7,410 bases of DNA from CAZTWC01 sp964617105 [NCBI: uncultured Myxococcia bacterium] (lineage in GTDB: Bacteria; CAZTWC01): NCBI GenBank assembly GCA_964617105.1, contig CAZTWC010000154.1:1073-8482 (forward strand), in the 5' to 3' direction. Position numbers and translations under genes: made by a program. The notes below the pieces were generated by a model. That model was not told the DNA's origin and made no database searches. It saw only the letters and a list, made by a program, of their open reading frames with translations. Below are positions 1-6,751 of this stretch, piece by piece (within the stretch, counting starts at the first letter, position 1; each line of letters starts with the position of its first letter).

Positions 1-741
1 ACCCAAAAAACCATGGTGGAACTTATCTTGACCACTGTGGATATTCGCGACCAGGACAGCCATAATATGGGAATAAATTGGGGATCACCCTTGACAGCCA
101 AGGGTTATGGAGCACTTGGAGGGACTATCTCCAATGATGACAAGAAAAAAAATTCCCCCAATTTATCATATTCTATTGTGTTTGAACTGATGCCTCAACT
201 GAATATGTTGGTGATGCAGGGCAAGGCTACTGTCCACGACACCAATACCCTGGTGGTGGAAAGCGGCAAAAAGGCCACTTATCAGGCCGGCGGTCAACTG
301 AATATTCCAGTGGCCGGCACTGGTTCGGCCAGCGTTGAGACTTTTCCCTATGGCACTATTATGAATATAACCCCCAGAGTGGATGTTTATGGCAATGTCC
401 ACCTGGACCTCAATGCAGAGGTGAGTTCTTTGGACAATGCAATGATAGTACAATCTGTGCCCAGCCTAGTCAAAAACAGTGTGACAACTTCGGTAAACTT
501 AAAGATTGGTGAATCCATCGCCCTGTGGGGCTTGTTAAAAAAAGTGGATTCCGATTTTACCAAAGGATGGCCGGCTTTTCACCATATCCCTCTGTTAGGG
601 TATTTTTTCAGTGCTGAAAACTCACAACACAACCAAGCCAGGGGATTGATTTTTGTTACCCCCAGAGTAATTTCCGCTACCAGCAAAAATAATGTTTCCA
701 AGATAAAAAAAATCTTAAGGGAGCAGCAAGGGGAAAAATGA
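1..741 (+). CDS. cpaC: Tad-type outer-membrane secretin, C-terminal part (5' truncated by window edge)
   Basis: This is the C-terminal secretin domain of a CpaC/RcpA/GspD-family protein, which forms the multimeric outer-membrane channel of Tad and type II-like systems. The frame is open from base 1 (TQKT precedes the Met at 13), and the first visible residues (VELILTTVDIRD...GINW) match the usual secretin region just before the beta-barrel domain. The ATG at 13 is therefore internal and the true start lies upstream. Visible family signs are QAGGQLNIPVAG (277-318), the ITPRVDVYGNVHLDLNAEVS stretch (about 367-426), the IGESIALWGLL gate region (about 505-537), IPLLGYFFS (586-612) and the terminal LIFVTPRV strand (646-669). 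Only about 22 mostly polar, Lys-rich residues follow, so there is no long C-terminal pilotin-binding extension. The stop overlaps the next start (ATGA), implying co-translation with the FHA-ATPase. The family call is firm. Assignment to the Tad branch rests on the neighbours. Confidence 0.9.
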   Translation, partial: TQKTMVELILTTVDIRDQDSHNMGINWGSPLTAKGYGALGGTISNDDKKKNSPNLSYSIVFELMPQLNMLVMQGKATVHDTNTLVVESGKKATYQAGGQLNIPVAGTGSASVETFPYGTIMNITPRVDVYGNVHLDLNAEVSSLDNAMIVQSVPSLVKNSVTTSVNLKIGESIALWGLLKKVDSDFTKGWPAFHHIPLLGYFFSAENSQHNQARGLIFVTPRVISATSKNNVSKIKKILREQQGEK

Positions 742-2399
742 CTGATCTTTTTCAGGTTGTTATAATTTCCGAAGAGAATCAACAGGTTGTTACACAAATA
801 GTGAACAAACGTTCAATCACTATTGGCCGCCTTGATTCAAATGATATAGTGCTCCAGGGCAAAGGCGTTTCTCGCTTGCACGGTAAGGTACTTTTTCTTG
901 ATGAACAGACAATTTCCCTTCATGACCAAAGCAGTAACGGTATTTTTATTGACCAAAAGAGGTTAACCAAAGACACCATGATTGCTCCTGGTCAGCAATT
1001 CAAGATAGACACCTTCCTTATTTGTTTTATGCCGGTGTCTGAAGATCAAAAAACCAATATTCCTAATCTGCATCAAACAGATATATGCTCATCGGAACCA
1101 GTTGAAACCAGATCAGTTGAGCCCGGAGAAGAAGTAGATCAATTGGTGGAATTAAAAAGAGTCCTCCACTCTACTCTGCTGGAATACCTTGATTTGCAAA
1201 CACTGGATTTTCGCAAATTAAGCAATCCCGATTTTCGTCAGGAGATGGGGCTGAAACTAACTGAAATTATCCAACAAAAACAGCAAATTATCCCTCCGCA
1301 TATTGACCAGGAAGAGTTACATAAAGAGATTTTGGACGAAGCCCTGGGGCTGGGTCCTTTAGAGGATCTTTTACATGATGACTCGGTGAGCGAAATAATG
1401 GTGGTTGATCACCATCATATCTATATTGAGCGTAAAGGGCGTATCGAAAAAGTGGCAAAAAAATTCACCTCTCCAGAGGCTGTTTTGGCGGTGATTGAGA
1501 GGATTGTTACCCCTCTCGGAAAAAGGATCGATGAGAGTTCTCCCCTGGTAGATGCTCGTTTAAAGGATGGCTCCCGAGTTAATGCAGTGATTCCGCCCCT
1601 GGTATTAAAAGGCCCCTGTATTACCATCAGAAAATTCTCATCCAAACCCTTGCAAATTAATGATTTGATCGATTTTGGTGCTCTCACCCCCAGGATGGCC
1701 AAATTTTTAGAAAGAGCGGTTAAAGCCAAAAAGAATATTCTTATTTCGGGCGGCACTGGGAGCGGCAAAACCACTCTGCTCAATGTTCTTTCATCCTTTA
1801 TTCCTCAACAGGAGAGAATTGTTACTATTGAGGATTCCGCTGAATTGCAACTTCTGCAGGAGCATGTGGTTTGCATGGAAACCAAACCGCCAAACCTGGA
1901 AGGGCGAGCCGAGTTTACCATTAGAGATCTGGTAAAAAATGCTTTGCGCATGAGGCCCGATCGGATTGTAGTTGGTGAGTGTCGTGGTGGAGAGGCGTTT
2001 GATATGATTCAGGCTATGAATACTGGTCACGATGGTTCTTTGACAACTTTGCATGCCAATTCCCCTCTGGAGGCGATAAATCGACTTGAAACTATGGTGT
2101 TGATGAGCGGCATGGATATTCCGGTAAAAGCGATTCGGGAACAGATAGCCGCTTCTGTGCATATTATTGTTCAGCAAAATCGTTTTTCAGATGGCTCCCG
2201 CAAGATAACCAATATTAGCGAAGTGGTTGGGCTGGATGATTTTGGTGTTATAACCATGGAGGACATTTTTCTCTTCAAGAGGACAGGCACAAGCCCTGAA
2301 GGCAAGGTGATTGGTCAATTTATGACCACCGGCTATTTGCCCTCCTTTATTAATGATTTTGTGGTAATGGGCCTGGTGAACCAGGGTGATTATTTGTGA
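738..2399 (+). CDS. cpaF: FHA domain-CpaF/TadA fusion: secretion/pilus assembly ATPase
   Basis: This 553-residue cytoplasmic motor ATPase of the GspE/PilT superfamily, CpaF/TadA branch, would power the TadB/TadC platform. Residues about 20-95 form an FHA domain with the usual ligand-binding set: G30-R31, S45-x-x-H48 and N67-G68. A polar linker (about 100-132) leads to the CpaF N-terminal helical domain (about 133-200) and then GLGPLEDLL (204-212). The catalytic core has [10 protein letters not shown] (272-281), Walker [10 protein letters not shown] (338-346, K344), Asp box [10 protein letters not shown] (363-372), Walker B region [15 protein letters not shown] (406-420, E414) and His box [10 protein letters not shown] (430-439). 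All key residues are present, so it should hydrolyse ATP. The usual VNG after EIMV is VD here. CpaF proteins are normally about 400-480 residues without FHA; the extra length is the FHA domain and linker. The ATG overlaps the secretin stop, with AAGGGG at 728-733 as a close ribosome site. The FHA domain likely binds a phosphothreonine, perhaps made by the kinase at the 3' end (inference). Confidence 0.95.
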   Translation: MTDLFQVVIISEENQQVVTQIVNKRSITIGRLDSNDIVLQGKGVSRLHGKVLFLDEQTISLHDQSSNGIFIDQKRLTKDTMIAPGQQFKIDTFLICFMPVSEDQKTNIPNLHQTDICSSEPVETRSVEPGEEVDQLVELKRVLHSTLLEYLDLQTLDFRKLSNPDFRQEMGLKLTEIIQQKQQIIPPHIDQEELHKEILDEALGLGPLEDLLHDDSVSEIMVVDHHHIYIERKGRIEKVAKKFTSPEAVLAVIERIVTPLGKRIDESSPLVDARLKDGSRVNAVIPPLVLKGPCITIRKFSSKPLQINDLIDFGALTPRMAKFLERAVKAKKNILISGGTGSGKTTLLNVLSSFIPQQERIVTIEDSAELQLLQEHVVCMETKPPNLEGRAEFTIRDLVKNALRMRPDRIVVGECRGGEAFDMIQAMNTGHDGSLTTLHANSPLEAINRLETMVLMSGMDIPVKAIREQIAASVHIIVQQNRFSDGSRKITNISEVVGLDDFGVITMEDIFLFKRTGTSPEGKVIGQFMTTGYLPSFINDFVVMGLVNQGDYL

Positions 2400-2412
2400 T
2401 GGGTAAAATATT

Positions 2413-3285
2413 ATGCCAATAAGTTTGTTTCTCTATCTGGGGATTGCCCTTATTTTTGTGGCTATATTATCCGTCTGTGTTGCGGTTAATGGACCGTTGA
2501 ATAATTTGGTGAAAGATTATTCTCAACGATATTTAAACCAATACACCCCGCACTTAAAACTCCTTTTTTGGTCAATTCCAGCCTCAAAAATATTACTTGT
2601 CCACCTGTCAATAATTGTGGCGTTAATGTTTATTGGTTTTTTTCTGGGTAAAAATCTGGTGACCTCTATACCTCTGTCAATAATTTTTGCATTTTTCGGT
2701 TATCTGTCAATTCCTCTTTTTCTAAAAATACAACTTGAGAATCGGCGTAAATTATTCAATCAGCAACTGCAAGACTCTTTGGTAACTATGGCTAATACCT
2801 TAAAAGCCACGCCAACCTTAATAGAGGGTTTTAGAACCGTAGCAGAAAATATGCCGCCACCTATCTCCCAGGAATTTTCTCTGCTGATTAAAGAGTATCA
2901 TCTGGGCTACAACCTGGATCAATCCCTGTTGAAAATGGCAGAAAGAATGAAGAGTCCGGACTTGAATCTAACCATAACCGCTTTGACCATTGGCCGCACC
3001 ACCGGAGGTAATATTCCCACCATATTGGAGGAGATTGCCTATACTTTAAGGGAAATAAATCGCCTGGAGGGTTTGATAGAAAGTAAAACTGCGGAGGGAA
3101 AGATGCAGGGATGGGTAATGGGACTTTTGCCAATCGGCCTGGCCATAGCCCTATATTTTTTAGATGAAAACATGATAAAACCCCTTTTCACCACTAATTA
3201 TGGTTATCTATTATTGGGTATCATTGTGGCTTTGGAAAGTGCTGGCATCTTTTTAATAAGAAAGGTTTCTACCATTGATATTTGA
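2413..3285 (+). CDS. tadB: TadB-like inner-membrane platform protein (T2SSF domain)
   Basis: This 290-residue inner-membrane protein belongs to the GspF/TadB family. With TadC it forms the platform on which the ATPase acts to assemble or retract the pilus. Hydrophobic segments lie at about 5-25, 61-79, 82-104, 233-249 and 267-284. The cytoplasmic T2SSF domain lies between the third and fourth segments and begins with QLQDSLVTMANTLKATPTL (118-136), the counterpart of the family LPDAL...LRAG pattern. It continues to TIGRTTGGNIPTILEEIA (about 193-210), matching the family's conserved GGN region. Length and topology fit TadB. The usual small-residue AG-sL turn is ATPTL here, a modest variation. 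It starts 13 bases after the FHA-ATPase stop with only a weak GATGGG (2398-2403) as ribosome site, so it may depend on coupling. TadB rather than TadC is chosen from its position first after the ATPase and from its similarity pattern. Confidence 0.88.
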   Translation: MPISLFLYLGIALIFVAILSVCVAVNGPLNNLVKDYSQRYLNQYTPHLKLLFWSIPASKILLVHLSIIVALMFIGFFLGKNLVTSIPLSIIFAFFGYLSIPLFLKIQLENRRKLFNQQLQDSLVTMANTLKATPTLIEGFRTVAENMPPPISQEFSLLIKEYHLGYNLDQSLLKMAERMKSPDLNLTITALTIGRTTGGNIPTILEEIAYTLREINRLEGLIESKTAEGKMQGWVMGLLPIGLAIALYFLDENMIKPLFTTNYGYLLLGIIVALESAGIFLIRKVSTIDI

Positions 3286-3360
3286 ATAAACGTTTTGAAT
3301 TGTAAGCCCTACAACAGGTCAATCCTGCTTGTTGATTAGAATTTGTGGAGAAAAAACTAC
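3286..3360 (+). other. 75-base spacer between tadB and tadC with an imperfect hairpin
   Basis: This is the longest non-coding stretch in the window. It holds an inverted repeat at 3312-3334: CAACAGG pairs with CCT(G)...GTTG, interrupted by a four-base bulge on the 3' arm, around a TCAAT loop. No T-run follows, so it does not look like an intrinsic terminator. No convincing -35/-10 pair was found. The last bases carry the tadC ribosome site. Confidence 0.4.
3347..3350 (+). promoter_or_regulatory. Ribosome binding site deciding the tadC start
   Basis: GGAG lies 10 bases before the ATG at 3361. A TTG at 3343 is in frame upstream, but it would have this motif inside its own coding sequence and has no ribosome site of its own. 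Starting at 3361 also gives an N-terminus that goes straight into a membrane helix (MSFELLLPIG). The ATG is therefore preferred. Confidence 0.6.
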
Positions 3361-4269
3361 ATGTCATTTGAGTTGCTTTTACCTATTGGATTGCTATTAA
3401 TTTTTGTGGCAATAATCCTTTTTACCCTGGCTTTTGTGCCGGAGATCAGCATCAATCCAGAACATGGATATCTTTTTCATAAAAGAGAGAAGATACTGCA
3501 AAAAGAGGAGCTATCAAGAGTAGTTTTTTCGGTTGTTGCGACATTAGCCTATTATAATCAAAAGATTAAGTTGAAGAAGTATAAAAAATTCTTGCGGCTT
3601 ACGTTGCAGCACGCTGGAAATCCCGGCGCCTTTAACCCTAATGAATTTATAGGGCTCTGCCAGATAATCGCTATTGCCGTGGCTTTAATTGGTTTCTATT
3701 TTACTATAACTATAAAAGGCCAGGTAATGGTTAGTTCTCTAATAGTCTGTTTTTTTATTGGCCTGTTTTTACCCAATATGTGGCTGGTGGAAACTGTTAA
3801 TGAGAGAGTAAAAAAGATTAACAAATATTTACCCTATGCTATGAATTTAATAGTTCTGTGCATGGAGGCAGGGTTAGACTTTCTTTCATCCATCTCCAAG
3901 TATGTGGAAAAGTCGGAAACCTCTGGAGATCCGCTGAGAGAGGAATTGGCCCTGGTTTTACACGAAGTACAGTTGGGAAAAACCCGGAAAGAGGCTCTGG
4001 AAAATATGGCTGGTCGGATTCCCAGCAACAATATTAAATTGTTGGTGGGAGCAATTATCCAGGCGGAAAAACTAGGCAATCCCATTGCGCCGGTAATCAA
4101 AATTCAGGCAGAAGCCATTCAGTTAAAAAGGATGCAGTCCGCGGAAAAGAAAGCAGGTCAGGCATCAGTAATCATTTTAGGGCCTTTGATGTTTATTTTT
4201 GGGGCGCTTTTTTTGGTTTTGTTCAATTCAATGATTATCAAGTCTTGTTCTACTGGCAGTTTATTTTAG
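3361..4269 (+). CDS. tadC: TadC-like inner-membrane platform protein (T2SSF domain)
   Basis: This 302-residue protein is the second T2SSF-family platform protein and the partner of TadB in the inner membrane. Membrane segments lie at about 4-26, 98-118, 122-141 and 269-288. The TadC signature is clear: LPYAMNLIVLCMEAGLDF (157-174) matches the family pattern LPDALDLLxxCxEAGLSL. It is followed by HEVQLGKTRKEAL (201-213), the AIIQAEKLGNPIAPV segment, and an AEKKAGQAS stretch before a Pro-containing last helix (GPLMFIF). Length is typical of TadC (about 300). The start at ATG 3361 is preferred over the in-frame TTG at 3343 because of the GGAG at 3347-3350. It follows tadB by 75 bases, a wider gap than elsewhere in the operon. 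Having both TadB- and TadC-like proteins, not one GspF, places the system in the Tad branch of the type IV filament superfamily. Confidence 0.92.
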   Translation: MSFELLLPIGLLLIFVAIILFTLAFVPEISINPEHGYLFHKREKILQKEELSRVVFSVVATLAYYNQKIKLKKYKKFLRLTLQHAGNPGAFNPNEFIGLCQIIAIAVALIGFYFTITIKGQVMVSSLIVCFFIGLFLPNMWLVETVNERVKKINKYLPYAMNLIVLCMEAGLDFLSSISKYVEKSETSGDPLREELALVLHEVQLGKTRKEALENMAGRIPSNNIKLLVGAIIQAEKLGNPIAPVIKIQAEAIQLKRMQSAEKKAGQASVIILGPLMFIFGALFLVLFNSMIIKSCSTGSLF

Positions 4270-4317
4270 GGGTAAACACAAGAAAGTCACCAAAAATCAA
4301 CCAAGAATAGTTTAAAT

Positions 4318-5565
4318 ATGTTTGAAATAATAGTTCAATATCCATCCGAAGAAAAAAAATATCTGTTTGAGGATAATATTGTCAAAGCCGGGCGTGATAC
4401 AACGGCAGATCTGGTAATTGATGACCCAACTATTTCACGGCATCAATTTACTATTCAATTTGAACGTGAACAGTATTTGCTAATACCAAATCCCCATAGT
4501 ACCAATCCGATAATTCTTAACGGGCACAAACTGGAAAAGCCAAATCTTCTAACCAATCAGGATAAGATAAGAATTGGTCCCATAACTTTGGTTTTTTTGA
4601 GCGGTAATGATGATAATGCTGAATCTACCCATATCTATAGGCAGAGTTCTGGATCAGAGTCTGATAGTTCCGTTAGCCCAAGTGCAGGCCTGGAGCCCGG
4701 TAGTTCCGTTGAACAGAGCCCTGATACCCAGGATAGATCAAAACCAACCAAGACCAGACGAATAAATCCAATCTTGTTGACCGTAATCATAATTATTTTG
4801 GTGGTGGCGGGGTTAAAATTGGCTATTTATATTAAAAAAGGGGGGCGTTCAAAAAGTGATATTGCGGTATCAACTGTTCAAAGAGTGATAAACAAGAAAG
4901 TTGTTGTATCTGCACCAGAAATCAAGGTTGAATGCTCTTTAAGCAAAGATTGCCTTAAAAAGGCGCTAAAAAACTATAACCAGGGGAAAAGTAAATTTGA
5001 AAATAGAGATTTGGCTCCAGACAATCTTTATAAATCTATAAAACACCTAAAGCGAGCCAGGGCCTACTTGACCGAGTCGCTCAAACTGCAAAAAGTTAAG
5101 CCGCCCAAAGATACTCCAAGTCCGCCAATATCAGATATAAACAGCGTCTATCTGTTAAGATATGCTGGTAAAAACTCTTTGGATAGTTTGAAATCGTTGT
5201 TGGATATCAAAGCATATAACCAGATTGACCAAATCAAAAGCAAATTATTTTTCAACCCTGAAGAACTTACCCAGATTTTGCGGCTAAATTTTAAGGCAAG
5301 TCTTTTAACGCGAGTGGAAAAAATAGTTTTGCAGGATCTCGATAGAGTCCCTTTTATCGATTTGATCAATAAGTTGCAGCAAACTGCTGCCAATGAGTTA
5401 GAGATTTTGACCAGGCGTTACAAGTTGGGATTTTATCAGGCTAAAAAACTGAAAGATATCAGTTTTGCTAAAAAACAATTGAAATTTATAATGAAGATGT
5501 ACCCGGATAAACAGCATAAATGGTATCGATTTGCCAACCAAAAATTGAACCAATTATTAAAGTGA
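4318..5565 (+). CDS. FHA domain, single membrane helix and helical periplasmic domain protein
   Basis: I do not recognise a named family for this 415-residue protein, but its architecture is clear. Residues 1-95 are an FHA domain with G25-R26, S40-R41-H42 and N63. Two usual positions differ: His is at S+2 instead of S+3, and Pro replaces the Gly after N63. Residues about 96-148 are a polar Ser/Asp/Glu/Pro-rich linker, likely disordered, ending in basic KTRR. Residues 150-172 form one strongly hydrophobic helix. FHA in the cytoplasm implies the rest (173-415) is periplasmic. That part begins with a Cys pair (C206, C212) and has amphipathic helices such as KKALKNYNQGKSKF, YKSIKHLKRARAYLTESLK and a C-terminal FAKKQLKFIMKMYPDKQ, resembling TPR-like repeats. 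The order cytoplasmic FHA, helix, periplasmic domain resembles type III secretion YscD-type ring proteins, by architecture only. It lies between the platform genes and the second ATPase and may connect phospho-signalling or the motor to the periplasmic channel (inference). No strong ribosome site is seen before the ATG. Confidence 0.85.
   Translation: MFEIIVQYPSEEKKYLFEDNIVKAGRDTTADLVIDDPTISRHQFTIQFEREQYLLIPNPHSTNPIILNGHKLEKPNLLTNQDKIRIGPITLVFLSGNDDNAESTHIYRQSSGSESDSSVSPSAGLEPGSSVEQSPDTQDRSKPTKTRRINPILLTVIIIILVVAGLKLAIYIKKGGRSKSDIAVSTVQRVINKKVVVSAPEIKVECSLSKDCLKKALKNYNQGKSKFENRDLAPDNLYKSIKHLKRARAYLTESLKLQKVKPPKDTPSPPISDINSVYLLRYAGKNSLDSLKSLLDIKAYNQIDQIKSKLFFNPEELTQILRLNFKASLLTRVEKIVLQDLDRVPFIDLINKLQQTAANELEILTRRYKLGFYQAKKLKDISFAKKQLKFIMKMYPDKQHKWYRFANQKLNQLLK
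4665..4710 (+). repeat. Short in-frame direct repeat in the FHA-protein linker
   Basis: The ten bases TAGTTCCGTT occur at 4665-4674 and again at 4701-4710, exactly 36 bases (12 codons) apart. Both encode SSV inside the Ser/Pro-rich linker: SSVSPSAGLEPG, then SSVEQSPDTQDR. Similarity beyond the ten bases is weak, so this is a decayed small duplication or chance in low-complexity coding sequence. Confidence 0.45.
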
Positions 5566-5578
5566 AAAGGATTTAACC

Positions 5579-6751
5579 ATGGCTGAGATCCCCCGCCATA
5601 TTTTTGCTAATACCCTGAAGGAACTTTTATTACCCATTGGCCAATATTTATCTGACGACGCCATCTCTGAGGTGATGATCAATGGCGAACAAGAGATTTA
5701 TATAGAGAGAGGCGGAAAACTAGAAATTACAGACAGTAAATTCGACAATCCAGATCAACTGATGGCGGCAGTAAAAAATATTGCCCAATATGTGGGAAAA
5801 ACCATTAAACCGGAGCAGCCCCGGATGGATGCCAGGCTGCCCGATGGTTCAAGAGTTCATGTGGTTATCCCCCCTTGTTCCCGTAAAGGCATTTACATGG
5901 CTATTCGGAAGTTTTCCAAAGAGAAGTTGACTATTGAAAAACTGTTGGATTATGGATCTATTAGTAAAAAAGGGGCCATTTTTTTAGACCAGGTGGTAAA
6001 ACTAAAAAAAAATATCATTGTATCGGGCGGCACAGGTTCAGGTAAAACCTCCCTGCTAAATGTGATTTCATCGATGATTCCGGCCAGGGAGAGAATTATT
6101 GTTATTGAAGATACAACCGAGTTGCAATTGGTTCAACCCCATGTGATCAATATGGAGACTCAGCCTGGAGACCCAAAGGGGCGCGGCAAAGTAACTATCC
6201 GCCATCTTTTTCAATCAGCCATGAGGTTGAGGCCCGACAGGATAGTGATTGGCGAGATTCGGGGCGGAGAGGCTCTGGATGTGATTCAGGCGATGACTTC
6301 TGGACACGGAGGGTCCATGTCTACCACCCATGCCACCTATCCTACCGACACTTTGCATCGTTTGGAAACCATGGCTCTGATGTCAGAGGTGGAGTTGCCC
6401 CATTACGCTTTAAAAACTCAGATTGCCTCGGCCATAGAGATTATTATCCAAACCTCCAGATTCAATGATGGCTCCCGTAAGATAACTCACATTTCAGAAG
6501 TATTGGGTCTAGATGAAAACCACAACTATATGATGGAAGATATTTTTCAGTTTAAAAGCAGTGGTAACGATCAAAGTGGAGATATCAAAGGTGAACTGGA
6601 GCCCACCGGATATATTCCATCTTTTGTAAAAGAGGTTACCAATATTGGGTATCCAGTGTTTATGACTATCTTTAAACCTGGAAAAGAGCATGATATTGAA
6701 ACCGATAGAATTTTTAACAATCTATTTTGTCGCCAGGTAGGTCTACAATGA
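5579..6751 (+). CDS. cpaF: Second CpaF/TadA-family secretion ATPase, short form without FHA
   Basis: This 390-residue ATPase is clearly paralogous to the one at 738-2399. It has DARLPDGSRV (84-93), Walker [10 protein letters not shown] (150-158, K156), Asp box VIEDTTELQL, Walker B region RPDRIVIGEIRGGEA (218-232, E226) and His box GHGGSMSTTH (242-251). All catalytic features are intact. It begins almost directly at the core (LLLPIGQYLSDDAISEVMING) and so lacks both the FHA domain and the roughly 70-residue N-terminal helical domain of its paralogue. It keeps the family VNG-type motif (MING), which the FHA form has lost. The C-terminus extends about 25 residues past the shared TGYxPSF region with a charged tail (KPGKEHDIETD). 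The start at 5579 is supported by AAAAGG about 8 bases upstream and a 13-base gap after the FHA-membrane gene. Its stop overlaps the kinase start (ATGA). It may be a retraction or alternate motor, or form mixed complexes with the FHA form; neither can be decided from sequence alone. Confidence 0.95.
   Translation: MAEIPRHIFANTLKELLLPIGQYLSDDAISEVMINGEQEIYIERGGKLEITDSKFDNPDQLMAAVKNIAQYVGKTIKPEQPRMDARLPDGSRVHVVIPPCSRKGIYMAIRKFSKEKLTIEKLLDYGSISKKGAIFLDQVVKLKKNIIVSGGTGSGKTSLLNVISSMIPARERIIVIEDTTELQLVQPHVINMETQPGDPKGRGKVTIRHLFQSAMRLRPDRIVIGEIRGGEALDVIQAMTSGHGGSMSTTHATYPTDTLHRLETMALMSEVELPHYALKTQIASAIEIIIQTSRFNDGSRKITHISEVLGLDENHNYMMEDIFQFKSSGNDQSGDIKGELEPTGYIPSFVKEVTNIGYPVFMTIFKPGKEHDIETDRIFNNLFCRQVGLQ
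6735..6741 (+). promoter_or_regulatory. Ribosome binding site of the kinase gene, inside the second ATPase gene
   Basis: AGGTAGG ends six bases before the ATG at 6748, which shares bases with the TGA of the preceding gene. Good spacing and a strong purine match support this start and suggest efficient re-initiation, tying kinase synthesis to the ATPase. Confidence 0.65.

Noticed and set aside
13-15. ATG at 13 as the start of the secretin gene
   Set aside because: The frame is open to base 1 and the encoded residues enter the secretin domain mid-way with no signal peptide, so the gene begins upstream of the window.
1421-2177. Antisense open frames opposite the FHA-ATPase gene
   Set aside because: Their translations have no recognisable domain, and they lie fully opposite a well-supported conserved ATPase core.
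3290-3342. Internal promoter before tadC
   Set aside because: TTGAAT at 3295 resembles a -35 box, but no -10-like hexamer lies at suitable spacing.
3343-3345. TTG as the tadC start
   Set aside because: It has no ribosome site of its own; GGAG at 3347-3350 fits the ATG at 3361, which leads directly into the membrane helix.
3312-3345. Intrinsic terminator between tadB and tadC
   Set aside because: The stem is short and bulged and no T-run follows.
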